A stretch of DNA of 64,000 nucleotides from Asticcacaulis sp. AC460 (GTDB lineage Bacteria > Pseudomonadota > Alphaproteobacteria > Caulobacterales > Caulobacteraceae). The notes below the pieces were generated by a model. That model was not told the DNA's origin and made no database searches. It worked only from the letters and a program-made list of their open reading frames with translations. The translations under genes and the position numbers were made by a program. The DNA lies in NCBI RefSeq assembly GCF_000495795.1, contig NZ_AWGD01000022.1, positions 1 to 64,000 of the forward strand. The letters are read 5' to 3'. Below are positions 24,635-33,788 of the stretch, one piece after another; within the stretch, counting starts at the first letter, position 1; every line of letters starts with the position of its first letter.

Positions 24635-25063
24635 TTAGTTGGTCGTGTATTGCGAGGTGATCTCGGCGATCACCGAATCAACGGCCACAGCGGTGCCGGC
24701 ATCCTCGACCGAGTGGCAGGAGACCTGAAGCGTCACCTGCGGCGCTTCGTTCGAGGGGACCTTTTCCGGGGTTTCGAAGGTCGAAAAGACCTGGGTGTCG
24801 CTGGCCTTGACGTACTGGAAGCCCTGAGCTTTGCACAGTTCGGCCGACTGTTTCATGGCCATGGCGCGGCGATATTCGGGCGTGGTCTTGTCATTACCGA
24901 GGTAGACGACGTCGTACAGGTTATCGGCGCGCTTGACGGCGCCGACATTGGCGACGCTGGCGTCAACCCCGCCGTACATATGCTCACAGCCCGACAGGCT
25001 CAGGCCGCCCAGGGCCAGAACCAGCAAAATGCGCTTCGAAATCAGGTGATGTGAACGGCCCAT
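24635..25063 (-). CDS. Small lipoprotein of unknown function
   Basis: Predicted lipoprotein of about 142 aa. The N-terminus MGRSHHLISKRILLVLALGG ends in the lipobox LSGC. The mature domain has Y-D-V-V-Y-L-G-N, a run of conserved-looking charged helix (YRRAMAMKQSAELCKAQGF) and a second cysteine (VSCHS). It resembles small Caulobacteraceae lipoproteins that have no assigned role. ATG 25063 is used; the frame also opens at a GTG (25078), and neither has a clear ribosome site. TTGACA occurs just upstream (25080-25085), but too close to act as a -35 box for this start. Confidence 0.75.
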   Translation of the reverse strand: MGRSHHLISKRILLVLALGGLSLSGCEHMYGGVDASVANVGAVKRADNLYDVVYLGNDKTTPEYRRAMAMKQSAELCKAQGFQYVKASDTQVFSTFETPEKVPSNEAPQVTLQVSCHSVEDAGTAVAVDSVIAEITSQYTTN

Positions 25064-25130
25064 ACTGCAGCATAGCACATGTCAAAACCGTGGCAAATTA
25101 AAGGCCGGTAAAAAAGGTCGTTAAGTAGGG

Positions 25131-25336
25131 TAAGGCCAGGGGCCGCAGGCCCCTGGACCCCGAAACTCGATAGCGTTGATCGGGGTTCAACGAGAAGCAG
25201 AAATACAAACTGAAAACCCCTCGGGCTTCTTTAGCCCAAGGGGTTTTCAGTTTGTATCTCTGTTTGCCGTTCAATCTCTGACCGGCACCATCGAGTAACG
25301 GGGGTCGAGGGGGCCCGAGGCCCCCTCGCCTTAAAC
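25131..25336. repeat. About 205-bp compound palindrome downstream of tuf
   Basis: The whole gap between tuf and the lipoprotein gene is roughly symmetric about 25230. The left side reads GGCCAGGGGCCGCAGGCCCC, TGGACCCCGAAACTCGATAG and ATACAAACTGAAAACCCC. The right side, read on the other strand, gives GGCGAGGGGGCCTCGGGCCC, CTCGACCCCCGTTACTCGAT and ATACAAACTGAAAACCCC. Each arm contains its own GC-rich hairpin, giving a nested structure. It resembles a decayed MITE or REP composite rather than a simple terminator. Confidence 0.7.
25202..25258 (-). terminator. Long central hairpin, likely tuf terminator
   Basis: A nearly perfect stem of about 25 bp (ATACAAACTGAAAACCCC and AGCCC against GGGCT and GGGGTTTTCAGTTTGTAT) with a tiny loop. 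It is 80 bases past the tuf stop. No long U run follows, so efficiency is uncertain, but the stem could act in both directions. Confidence 0.6.
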
Positions 25337-25337
25337 C

Positions 25338-26528
25338 TTACTCAACGATCTTCGACACGACGCCGGCGCCGACGGTGCGGCCGCCTTCACGGATAGCGAA
25401 GCGCAGCTTCTCTTCCATGGCGATCGGGGTGATCAGTTCGACGTCCAGCTCGGCGTTGTCGCCCGGCATGATCATTTCCACGCCTTCCTTCAGACGGACG
25501 ATACCGGTCACGTCCGTGGTGCGGAAGTAGAATTGCGGACGGTAGTTGGTGAAGAACGGGGTGTGACGGCCGCCTTCTTCCTTGGTCAGGATGTAGGCTT
25601 CAGCCACAAACTTGCTGTGCGGCTTGATCGAGCCCGGCTTGCACAGGACTTGGCCACGTTCAACGTCTTCACGCTTGGTGCCGCGCAGCAGCAGACCGAC
25701 GTTGTCGCCGGCTTGGCCCTGGTCCAGCAGCTTGCGGAACATTTCGACGCCGGTGCAGATCGTCTTTTGAACCGGACGGATGCCGACGATTTCGACTTCT
25801 TCGCCAACCTTGACGATGCCGCGTTCGACACGGCCGGTCACGACGGTGCCGCGGCCCGAGATCGAGAACACGTCTTCAACCGGCATCAGGAACGGCAGGT
25901 CGATCGGACGCTCCGGCTGCGGGATGTAGGCGTCGACGGTTTCCATCAGCGCCAGGATTTGCTTTTCACCGATGTCCGGGTTGACGCCATCGGTCGCGGC
26001 CTTGGCCGAACCCATGGTGATGGGGATATCGTCACCCGGGAACTGGTAGGACGACAGAAGCTCGCGCACTTCCATTTCGACCAGTTCCAGCAGTTCGGCG
26101 TCGTCGACCAGGTCGACCTTGTTCATGAACACGACCAGGGCCGGAACGCCGACCTGGCGGGCCAGCAGGATGTGTTCGCGGGTTTGCGGCATCGGGCCGT
26201 CGGCAGCCGAAACGACCAGGATCGCGCCGTCCATCTGAGCGGCGCCGGTGATCATGTTCTTCACATAGTCGGCGTGGCCCGGGCAGTCGACGTGGGCATA
26301 GTGACGGTTGGCCGTCTCATATTCCACGTGCGCCGTGTTGATCGTGATGCCGCGGGCCTTTTCTTCAGGCGCGGCGTCGATGTCGGCATAGTTCTTGGCG
26401 ACCGCGCCGCCCGACTTTGCCAGGATCATCGTGATCGCGGCAGTCAGCGTCGTCTTGCCGTGGTCGACGTGACCAATGGTGCCGATGTTGCAGTGCGGCT
26501 TATTACGGTTGAATTTTTCCTTGGCCAT
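25338..26528 (-). CDS. tuf: Elongation factor Tu
   Basis: GTPase that delivers aminoacyl-tRNA to the ribosome. The 396-residue protein starts [28 protein letters not shown] is the P-loop, RGITI and the [13 protein letters not shown] segment form the switch regions, and NKVD gives guanine specificity. Domains II and III follow to the usual end [13 protein letters not shown] precedes the ATG by eight bases. No fus or rpsJ/secE gene is adjacent here, so this may be one of two tuf copies, as is common in alphaproteobacteria (inference). Confidence 0.99.
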   Translation of the reverse strand: MAKEKFNRNKPHCNIGTIGHVDHGKTTLTAAITMILAKSGGAVAKNYADIDAAPEEKARGITINTAHVEYETANRHYAHVDCPGHADYVKNMITGAAQMDGAILVVSAADGPMPQTREHILLARQVGVPALVVFMNKVDLVDDAELLELVEMEVRELLSSYQFPGDDIPITMGSAKAATDGVNPDIGEKQILALMETVDAYIPQPERPIDLPFLMPVEDVFSISGRGTVVTGRVERGIVKVGEEVEIVGIRPVQKTICTGVEMFRKLLDQGQAGDNVGLLLRGTKREDVERGQVLCKPGSIKPHSKFVAEAYILTKEEGGRHTPFFTNYRPQFYFRTTDVTGIVRLKEGVEMIMPGDNAELDVELITPIAMEEKLRFAIREGGRTVGAGVVSKIVE

Positions 26529-26770
26529 AGTCCAGGCTCCAATTTGCCCACGCGGGCTAAGGTGACATCACTTCCAGTTATATGGAAATGACTTGATGCG
26601 AATGAAGGTGTGGAGCGGATCGACCGGTGAAGCCGGCCTACCCGTCTCGCAAAGCCGCGACCGCCCACGAAAATGGTACAGGCCGAAACTTTCGAAGCGC
26701 GGCTTATGCCAGAGGTCGCCATAGCATTCAAGCGGCGTGCTCGCGAAATTTACCGGCCAGCCCCGGTTCT
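26529..26770. other. Upstream region of tuf
   Basis: No gene is visible. The minus strand of this gap must hold the tuf promoter and leader, but I cannot fix -35/-10 boxes with confidence. No tRNA-like cloverleaf was found on inspection. Confidence 0.4.
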
Positions 26771-26800
26771 AAAAAAGCCCACTGCCATCAGGCAGTGGGC
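26771..26800 (-). terminator. Terminator after the GH9 gene
   Basis: On the minus strand GCCCACTGCC and GGCAGTGGGC pair perfectly around a four-base loop and are followed by TTTTTTAG. It lies 66 bases after the GH9 stop and ends the minus-strand carbohydrate cluster. Confidence 0.88.
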
Positions 26801-26865
26801 AACATAGTGAGGAGGGTACCAAACGCTAAGCCCCGGCCGGACCCGAGCTTCCGGCCGGGTTACGC

Positions 26866-28878
26866 CTACACACTCACAAAGCGGGCCAGCAGGCGGATAT
26901 AGGCCGACTGGTACCCGTTGGAGTTCTCTGTCACTTCCCACGAATTCAGCGGCCAAGTGTCGTTGAAATCCTTGTACGACTTCTGGGCCGGCTGACCGGT
27001 GGGCGGCGACGGGGCTGCCGTGCCGCAGGCCGGGTTCAGACCCGGGCAGCCCGACTGCCAGTTATATTGCGGATTGGCGCCGCCGACGACAAAGCCCGGA
27101 GGCGGGCCGTAGGTCGAATCCTTCACACTGTCCCACAGGGCGGACTTGTCGGTGAACCAGGTGTGGAAAAACTGGTCGACCGAGTTTTCCGCGCCCAGGG
27201 TCGCCATGTTGGACAGGTAACACTTGCCCAGCGGATTGACGCCGTGGATGTAGTGGATGAAGTGCGATGCGGCATTCAGGTTTTCGGCCGCCGTATGGGT
27301 GCCGAGGCTGAACTGGGCCAGGGCGGCAAACATGTCACCCTGGTTCGACTTGGTGTTGTTGCTGCCCCAGGTGTAGGTGCCCAGGTGCGCCAGGTACGGG
27401 TCGGTAACCGCCGTGACCGCGCCCCAGTTGTCCGAACCGTTCATGGCGGTGACATAGGTGCTGCGAATATTGGCGGCCGTCGTCGAGGTCGCCGAGCCCA
27501 GATTGGCATAGTAGAGCATCGATGCCTGGACCAGGTTCTCGTACGGCGAGGCATAGGTCCACAGGAACAGGTGGGCCTGCTGGTAGTTGGCGTTGAACCA
27601 GGTGTTGTAGGCGGCCTTTCCGGTGGCATCATAGAGATAGACGGCGGCCGACAGGGCGTAGGCCAGGCGGCCATAGTCGTCGACCTCCTGCTGGCCGGCG
27701 CCCAGACCTTGGGAGCTATAGCCCGCGTCGTTGTTGCGGAACTGGACATTGGGGTTGGCTTCGCACCAGGTCCAGGCCTTTTCGGCGCGGTCGAGCAGGT
27801 CGGTGGCGTAGGCACTCTGACCCGATACGCCGCTGAACACCTTTGCGGCCAGGGCGAAGGCGGCCGCCGATATCCGCGTTGCCGAGGTGTTGGCAGGGCC
27901 GTAGAGGCTCTGGCCGGTGGCGGCCGACGGCGGCGAAGCATGGGCGACACCGATGATCGACAGCACGGAGCCGTCACTGTTCTGCATCCGCTTCATCCAG
28001 TCGAGCCCCCATTTGATCTCGTTCAGGAGGTCGGGAAGGCCATTGCCGGATTCGGGAATATTGTAGCTGACGTTCCAGATGCCGGGGTTCTCGAAATAGG
28101 TGTGCAGCAGGGTGATGACATAGCTGGCGTTCCAGCTGGTGTAGCGGTTCAGGTCGCCGGCGTCGTACCAACCGCCCGACAGGTCGCGTTCGGTCGAGAC
28201 GTCGCCCGGCGCGCTGAACAGGCGGGCATTCTTGTCCTGCAGCGGACCGTTGTGGCTGAGGCCATCGGCCCAGCCGGCGCCGGCGTGGACGGCCAGCTTG
28301 GTGGTGCTGGCGCGCTGGTAGTAGAAGGCGCGGACGGCGGCGCGCAGGACCGGCGCATAGACGTCGGTGGCGATGCGGAACTGTGCCGAACGGTCGCCGC
28401 GCTGGTTATCGCGGATGAAGTAGTCGCCGACGGTGGTAACCGAGGAAAAGTCGAAATGCCACGCCTTGTCGCCCGACGAAGCGTCGGTGGCGCCGGACTT
28501 CCAGGCCACGGCGGTGCCGGTCAGCACCACGGCATTGGTGGCGGCATTGACGACTTCGTAGGTGGCGCCGGGATTGAAGCTGTCGGCCGAATCGAAGCCG
28601 GTCTGGGGATCGCGGACGACGGCGATCTTGGCGCGGGTGGGCAGGTAACCGAACTGGTCGACGACGATAAAGGCGCTGACCGTTGTCGAAGACGACGATG
28701 ACGAGGAAGACGATGTCGAGGACGAGGTCGATGATGAGCCACCACCCCCGCCGCCACCGGAGGAACCTCCGCCCCCGCCTCCGCCACCACAGGCGGCCAG
28801 GACGGCAGGCATCACGACCGCCCCGGCGGCCATAAGCAGTTTACGGCGGTTCATGGCCGTGGACGAAAACTTGGACAT
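26866..28878 (-). CDS. GH9 endoglucanase lipoprotein
   Basis: Family 9 glycoside hydrolase (endo-beta-1,4-glucanase; some members cut xyloglucan). The 670-residue product begins with a twin-arginine signal (MNRRKLLMAAGA) ending in a lipobox LAAC, then a Gly run and a Gly/Ser run of about 35 residues acting as a linker. An Ig-like CelD_N domain follows (FIVVDQFGYLPTRAKIAVV). The catalytic (alpha/alpha)6 barrel has the nucleophile/base Asp pair in GGWYDAGDLNRY, FIHYIHGVNPLGKCYLSNM, and the acid Glu in NSWEVTENSNGYQSAY. ATG 28878 follows GGGAG by six bases. It is the last gene of the minus-strand cluster, 95 bases after GH2. The lipid anchor implies an enzyme held at the cell envelope. Confidence 0.93.
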   Translation of the reverse strand: MSKFSSTAMNRRKLLMAAGAVVMPAVLAACGGGGGGGGSSGGGGGGGSSSTSSSTSSSSSSSSSTTVSAFIVVDQFGYLPTRAKIAVVRDPQTGFDSADSFNPGATYEVVNAATNAVVLTGTAVAWKSGATDASSGDKAWHFDFSSVTTVGDYFIRDNQRGDRSAQFRIATDVYAPVLRAAVRAFYYQRASTTKLAVHAGAGWADGLSHNGPLQDKNARLFSAPGDVSTERDLSGGWYDAGDLNRYTSWNASYVITLLHTYFENPGIWNVSYNIPESGNGLPDLLNEIKWGLDWMKRMQNSDGSVLSIIGVAHASPPSAATGQSLYGPANTSATRISAAAFALAAKVFSGVSGQSAYATDLLDRAEKAWTWCEANPNVQFRNNDAGYSSQGLGAGQQEVDDYGRLAYALSAAVYLYDATGKAAYNTWFNANYQQAHLFLWTYASPYENLVQASMLYYANLGSATSTTAANIRSTYVTAMNGSDNWGAVTAVTDPYLAHLGTYTWGSNNTKSNQGDMFAALAQFSLGTHTAAENLNAASHFIHYIHGVNPLGKCYLSNMATLGAENSVDQFFHTWFTDKSALWDSVKDSTYGPPPGFVVGGANPQYNWQSGCPGLNPACGTAAPSPPTGQPAQKSYKDFNDTWPLNSWEVTENSNGYQSAYIRLLARFVSV

Positions 28879-28931
28879 AGGCGCTCCCGATTTAATTTTT
28901 CAATTTTCTTTAGTATTTATAATATCAATGG

Positions 28932-28950
28932 GATTTTCAAGCTGAAAATC
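28932..28950. promoter_or_regulatory. Perfect palindrome upstream of GH9
   Basis: GATTTTCAAGCTGAAAATC has eight-base arms and a three-base centre. It lies in an AT-rich gap (28879-28973) between GH2 and GH9, 54 bases before the GH9 start. It could be an operator, or a weak hairpin ending GH2 transcription; no U run follows, which favours the former. Confidence 0.45.
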
Positions 28951-28973
28951 TCATATGTCGGACTTTTTGACGC

Positions 28974-31022
28974 CTACTGTGGCTGATAGACCCACTCGAC
29001 CGTGTCCGTGACCCCGCCGGCCCTAGCTTCGAGGCGGTTGCGGCCGGGCGCCAATGTGACGGTCCAGGTGGCGGCGTGGTCGATGACCGTCGGGGCGGGC
29101 TGTTCGATTCCGTTGATTTTCAAGGTCACCGGCGGCTGGTTGGTGTAGATCTTGATATCGGCCGTCGCTTGAGTGCGGACATTGTACCGTCGCGAGGTAA
29201 TATGGACCATCGGCCTGGTCGTCCAGTTGGCCTGATACCAGAAATACGCGTCCTTCCTGGTGGTGCGGTCAAACGAGACCAGGCCCTTATCGTTAAAACC
29301 CTTGCGGTCGCCTTCGTGGCGGCCGTTGGACGGGAAGTCGAAACCGACCCAGATGAAGCGCGCCCACAGCCACGGCCGGTCGCGCATCTGGCGCCAGGCG
29401 GCTTCGTGGTACAGGGTCTGGTACTGTTCCGGATGCCAAAGGTCGGTGGTTTGCGGCCGGCGCGGCGGGTCCTGCTGATGGATCAGGCTGGCGCCGGCGC
29501 CGTATTCGCTGATCGCCTGGGGTGTCGTGGGGCGGGTCTTATGGTTTTTGTCCAGCCATGGCTCCAGGTCGTCGAACTCACCGCGGTACCAACCGAAATA
29601 GACGTTGGACGCGATCAGGTCGGTGTGCATGGCCTGGGGGTGGTCGATCTCGCCGCAGCAATTGGCATAGGCGGTCGGGCGGGTCGGGTCCTCCTCGTGG
29701 GCCAGCTTCTGAAGCGTATCGAGCACGCGGGCACTGTCGCCGTCGACCTTGTAGATCTCGTTGCCCAGGCCCCACATGAAGACCGAGGGGTGGTTGTAGT
29801 TCTGGCGGATCAGCTCGCGCAGCTGCTGTGAGGCATTGGCGACAAAGGCGTCAGAGCCGTTGACTTCGGAGACGATCGGGGCCTCGGTCCACAACAGGTA
29901 GCCGTCGCGGTCGGCAATGTCATAGGGACGCTGGCTGTGCTGATAGTGGGCCAGGCGCAGGCCGGTGGCGCCCATCTCCTTCCAGAGCTCAAAGTCGGAA
30001 TCGATATCGGCGTCGGAAACCGCCACCGTCTTGCCCGGACGCATGGTCAGGTGGATATTGGGGCCGTAGACCTGGTAAGGCTTGCCATTGAGGATCAGGC
30101 CCTGGTCCGGATCGATACGGATGTCGCGCAGGCCTGTCGCAATGTCGAGACGGTCGTGGACGCCGGGATTGGCGACCGGATTGAGCAGTTCGATCCGCGC
30201 CGTGTAGAGGTAGGGATCGTTGATGCCCTGCCATAGGCGGGGGTGATCGACCGCGCCGGAGAGGGTCACGGGGACGGTGGCGGCGGCTGCCAGAGTAACG
30301 GGCTGGTGCAGGTTGAGGACTTCCTTGCCGGTCGCATCGAGCAGGCGGACCATGACTTCGGCAGAGACCTCGCGGGCGGAAGCGTTGCTGACACGGGCGG
30401 TGACGGCGATATCGGCGCGGCTGTCGGTGACTTGGCTGGGGGTGATGTAGACGCCCGGACCGCCGAAATCGAGCATGTCGAAATGGACATCGTCCGTGGT
30501 CACCAGGCGGACCGGGCGGTAGATGCCGCCGAACTGGGTGAAGTCGCCGGCCAGCGGGGCGACATGGTCACGGCGGCCGTTGTCGATACGCACGGCCAGG
30601 ACATTGCAGCCGGCCTTCAGGTACGGCGTCAGGTCGAAGCGGAAACGGGCATAACCGCCTTCATGCAGGCCGACCTTTTGACCGTTCAGCCATAGCTCGG
30701 TCGCCAGGTGGGCGCCGTCGAACTCGATAAAGGTGCGCGTGCCGGTACGGACGGTGTGGGTGAAGGTTTTGCGGTACCAGGCCGGGCCGCGATAATAATG
30801 GTCCTTATCGGCGCCCTCACCTTCGGCATTAAAGGTATGCGGCAGGGTCAGGGCCTGCCAGGCGCGATCGTTGAAGGCCGGGGCTTGCGCGTCAGCGACG
30901 TCCTGGCGGATAAAGCGCCAGCCATCGTCGAGCGGTTGGACCTGGCGCGGGCCGGCCGTGGCCGCACCCGCCGAAATCAGCAGCCAGAATCCCAGGACGA
31001 TGGTGCGCCAAAGCCGGTTCAT
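28974..31022 (-). CDS. GH2 beta-galactosidase-like enzyme
   Basis: Secreted family 2 glycoside hydrolase of 682 aa, probably removing beta-linked galactose. It has a Sec-type signal (MNRLWRTIVLGFWLLISAGAATA) and then the GH2 sugar-binding domain (PLDDGWRFIRQD, WQALTLPHTFN, HYYRGPAWYRKTF). An Ig-like domain and a TIM barrel follow, with the acid/base Glu in FMWGLGNEIYKVDGD and the nucleophile Glu in AISEYGAGASL. A short C-terminal Ig-like domain ends the protein. It is shorter than LacZ and of the type found in polysaccharide loci. It lies 263 bases downstream of GH95, a gap filled by repeats. In xyloglucan use it would clear side-chain galactose; other beta-glycosides remain possible. Confidence 0.9.
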   Translation of the reverse strand: MNRLWRTIVLGFWLLISAGAATAGPRQVQPLDDGWRFIRQDVADAQAPAFNDRAWQALTLPHTFNAEGEGADKDHYYRGPAWYRKTFTHTVRTGTRTFIEFDGAHLATELWLNGQKVGLHEGGYARFRFDLTPYLKAGCNVLAVRIDNGRRDHVAPLAGDFTQFGGIYRPVRLVTTDDVHFDMLDFGGPGVYITPSQVTDSRADIAVTARVSNASAREVSAEVMVRLLDATGKEVLNLHQPVTLAAAATVPVTLSGAVDHPRLWQGINDPYLYTARIELLNPVANPGVHDRLDIATGLRDIRIDPDQGLILNGKPYQVYGPNIHLTMRPGKTVAVSDADIDSDFELWKEMGATGLRLAHYQHSQRPYDIADRDGYLLWTEAPIVSEVNGSDAFVANASQQLRELIRQNYNHPSVFMWGLGNEIYKVDGDSARVLDTLQKLAHEEDPTRPTAYANCCGEIDHPQAMHTDLIASNVYFGWYRGEFDDLEPWLDKNHKTRPTTPQAISEYGAGASLIHQQDPPRRPQTTDLWHPEQYQTLYHEAAWRQMRDRPWLWARFIWVGFDFPSNGRHEGDRKGFNDKGLVSFDRTTRKDAYFWYQANWTTRPMVHITSRRYNVRTQATADIKIYTNQPPVTLKINGIEQPAPTVIDHAATWTVTLAPGRNRLEARAGGVTDTVEWVYQPQ

Positions 31023-31080
31023 GTTTTTCTCCCAGACTGCTGTGGTCTCAAATTAGGCTCCAAACGGAGTGGCAAGCACC

Positions 31081-31264
31081 CTCCTCTCCATGAAATGGGG
31101 AGGGGGACCGCGAAGCGGTGGAGGGGTATGGGGCGGCGAGATCATACGCTGAACCTGAGAACCAAAAATTCACGCTCTTCAAGGCATTAGCTTCTCCCGC
31201 ACGAACAGTAAGATACCCCTCCACCGCTTCGCGGTCCCCCTCCCCACTTCGTAGGGAGGAGAAG
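31081..31264. repeat. Inverted pair of REP-like elements
   Basis: Copy 1 at 31081-31130 (CTCCTCTCCATGAAATGGGG, AGGGGGACCGCGAAGCGGTG, GAGGGGTATG) and an inverted copy 2 at 31212-31264 flank about 80 bases of ordinary sequence. The same element recurs in direct orientation at 47501-47559 and 48581-48641. Confidence 0.85.
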
Positions 31265-31284
31265 TATGTCCGTTCTCGATTCAC

Positions 31285-33711
31285 TTAAAGCGCCGTCTTC
31301 AGTTGGCCGCCACCATCCAGCGCCAGGTCATGGAGCTGGCCCTGGTAGCGCAGCTTGACGGGTGTGCCCGCCGGGCCGGTCAGGAGCAGTTTCGTCAGCC
31401 GGCCGCCCTCCCAGGCCAGGTTGGCTGTGATGCCGCCACGCGCCTTCAGGCCGGTCACCCGGCCCGACGGCCAGGCCTGTGGCAGGGCCGGCAGGACCAG
31501 GATCTCGCCACCCCAGGATTGCAGCAACATTTCGAGAATGCCGGTCGCTCCGCCGAAATTGCCGTCGATCTGGAACGGCGGGTGGGCGTCGAACAGGTTG
31601 GGATAGGTGCGCTGCGGCCCCATCAACCCCATCAGGATGCCGTGGGCGTGTTCGGCCTCGCCCATCCGCGCCCACAGGGCCAGGCGCCAGGCCGTACCCC
31701 AGCCGGTGGCCAGGTCGCCGCGCGTGCCCAGGGTCACCTTGGCGGCGGCAACCAGGTCCGGCGTGTCGCGGACATTGATCTGTTCGGACGGATAAATACC
31801 GTAGAGGTGCGAGACGTGGCGGTGCTGCTGGTCCGGGGCGCGGGCGTCCCAGTCCTCCAGCCATTCCTGAAGCTGACCCTGGGCGCCGATGCGGTCGGCC
31901 GGCAGGCGGGCCTGCATAGCGGCCAATTTGGCGGTGAAGGCGTCGTCGCGATTGGCCAAGAGTTTCTGGGCGGCGACCGTGCTCGCGAACAGGTCGCGGA
32001 TAATCTGACGGTCCATGGCCGGACCGGCGCAGGTGGCGACGCCCTTCATGTGCTCGTTTTCCGGCGAGATCGACGGCGAGGTCACCAGCCCCCTGCCCTT
32101 CGGATCCTCGACCAGGGTGTCGGCGAAGAACTGCGACGCGCCCTTGAGCAGCGGATAGATGCGCTTCAGGAACTCCGGATCGCGGTTGTAGTCGTAATGG
32201 TCCCACAGGGTCTTGCACAGCCAGGCCCCGCCGGTCGGCCACATGCCCCACCATGAGCCGTCGATCGGACCCGAAGCGCGCCAGATATCCGTATTGTGGT
32301 GCGCCATCCAACCACCGGCGCCGTACATCACCCTGGCGGTTTTGGCGCCAGTCACCGACAGGTCCTCGACCAGCCGGACCAGGGGCTCAACGCAGGCGCC
32401 GATATTGGCCGGTTCGACCAGCCAGTAGTTCATCTCGGTATTGATATTGATGGTGTATTTGCTGCCCCAGGGCGGATTGACGCCTTCGTTCCAGATGCCT
32501 TGCAGGTTGGAGGGCTGGGTGCCCGGCCGCGACGAGCAGATCATCAGGTAGCGGGCGAACTGGACATACAGCGCCGCCAACTGCGGATCGTCGCTGGCCA
32601 GGGACTTGCCGATGCGGACATCGGTGGCGGCACGCGCAGCCGAGGTGTTGCCCAGGTCGATCGTCATCCGCCGGAACAGGGCGCGGTGGGCGGCGACGTG
32701 GTCGGCCTTCAGGGTGTTATAGGATTTGGCGGCGGCGGTGCGCACGCCCAAAGTCGCTTTGACCGGATCACCGCTGGTATCGTCGAAACGCACGAAGCTG
32801 GTCGCCGCGGCGATCAGCAGGGTAACGGTCGTGGCCTTGCGCACGGCCAGGCCTTCGGCGGTCGCGGCGATGTCGCCGTCGCCCAACACGTGAACGCGCA
32901 CGGCATAGGTCAGGCCGGCCGGAATTCCGGCCGAAGCGATGTTGGCGCCGGTGATCAGCAGTTCGTTGCCGCTGGCGGCGAAGGCCAGGCTTTGCGGCCG
33001 GCGTTCCCGGTTCAAACCTTCGCGCTTGTCCCAGGCCGCCCCCTGGCTGAGGGTTTCGGTGACCTTGCCATCATAGACCGGTGCGCCGTAGTCGACCTGG
33101 TCCGGATGGCGGTAGCCGATATCGAAATCGAGCCGGCCCTTACCCTTGGCAGTCAGGCGGACGACCACAACCTGATCGGCCGCGCTTGAAAAGACTTCGC
33201 GGACATAGGTGGTGCCGCCGACCTTGAACGTCGTGGTGGCAATGGCGGTATCGAGGTCGAGGCTGCGACGGTAGTCGGATGGTTGCGCCATACCCTGGAA
33301 ATCGAGCAGAAGATCGCCGGCGGCGCCATAGGGCATCTGGGTCTTCGGTTGCGCCATCATCGACGCATTGACGAGGTCGGAGGCGTCCTTGAACTTTTCC
33401 GCATCGATCAGGGCGCGGCATTTGGCCAGGTTTTCCAGGCAGCCGGGATTGTTGGGATCATAGGGCGAGCCGCCCCACAGGGTGTCTTCGTTGAGCTGCA
33501 GCCGCTCCTGGGCGACCCGTCCGAAAACCATGGCGCCCAGGCGGCCATTGCCGACCGGCAGGGCTTCGACCCACGGGCCGGCCGGTTGCGCATACCACAG
33601 GGTCAGATCCGATGGACGAGCCTTGGCCTGGGCCTGCGCCACGGACGCGGCCAGACCGCCGCCGATGCCGCCGACCAGGATGGCGCGGCGATGAATTCTG
33701 GTTCCGGACAC
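31285..33711 (-). CDS. GH95 alpha-L-fucosidase
   Basis: Family 95 glycoside hydrolase of about 808 aa, which removes alpha-1,2-linked L-fucose by inversion. The N-terminal beta-domain has ALPVGNGRLGAMVFG and LQLNEDTLWGGSPYDPNNP, the family signature. The (alpha/alpha)6 barrel carries NTEMNYWLVEPAN, PSISPENEH (general acid Glu) and HPPFQIDGNFGGATGI (base-assisting Asp/Asn). The start is GTG 33711, chosen because GGAGG lies seven bases upstream. This gives a twin-arginine signal TRIHRRAILVGGIGGGLAAS ending near AQAQA. GH95 enzymes occur in known xyloglucan loci. It lies 78 bases downstream of the IclR gene. Confidence 0.93.
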   Translation of the reverse strand: MSGTRIHRRAILVGGIGGGLAASVAQAQAKARPSDLTLWYAQPAGPWVEALPVGNGRLGAMVFGRVAQERLQLNEDTLWGGSPYDPNNPGCLENLAKCRALIDAEKFKDASDLVNASMMAQPKTQMPYGAAGDLLLDFQGMAQPSDYRRSLDLDTAIATTTFKVGGTTYVREVFSSAADQVVVVRLTAKGKGRLDFDIGYRHPDQVDYGAPVYDGKVTETLSQGAAWDKREGLNRERRPQSLAFAASGNELLITGANIASAGIPAGLTYAVRVHVLGDGDIAATAEGLAVRKATTVTLLIAAATSFVRFDDTSGDPVKATLGVRTAAAKSYNTLKADHVAAHRALFRRMTIDLGNTSAARAATDVRIGKSLASDDPQLAALYVQFARYLMICSSRPGTQPSNLQGIWNEGVNPPWGSKYTININTEMNYWLVEPANIGACVEPLVRLVEDLSVTGAKTARVMYGAGGWMAHHNTDIWRASGPIDGSWWGMWPTGGAWLCKTLWDHYDYNRDPEFLKRIYPLLKGASQFFADTLVEDPKGRGLVTSPSISPENEHMKGVATCAGPAMDRQIIRDLFASTVAAQKLLANRDDAFTAKLAAMQARLPADRIGAQGQLQEWLEDWDARAPDQQHRHVSHLYGIYPSEQINVRDTPDLVAAAKVTLGTRGDLATGWGTAWRLALWARMGEAEHAHGILMGLMGPQRTYPNLFDAHPPFQIDGNFGGATGILEMLLQSWGGEILVLPALPQAWPSGRVTGLKARGGITANLAWEGGRLTKLLLTGPAGTPVKLRYQGQLHDLALDGGGQLKTAL

Positions 33712-33788
33712 GGTGTTTCCTCCGGCTCTCGATCGCATGATGGAGCCCTGACTCAACTTTTACACATGGAAGATATTTTTACAAATGC

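Noticed and set aside
25080-25085. TTGACA as a -35 box for the lipoprotein gene
   Set aside because: It is only 16 bases before the likely start codon, too close to place a -10 box and start site upstream of the ATG.
26529-26770. Possible tRNA near tuf
   Set aside because: Many bacteria have tRNA genes beside tuf, but no acceptor/T-arm pairing or GTTCGA-type T loop was found here.
27067-28701. 544-codon plus-strand frame opposite GH9
   Set aside because: Composition is Gly/Val/Arg/Ala with no motif; GH9 catalytic motifs are on the minus strand.
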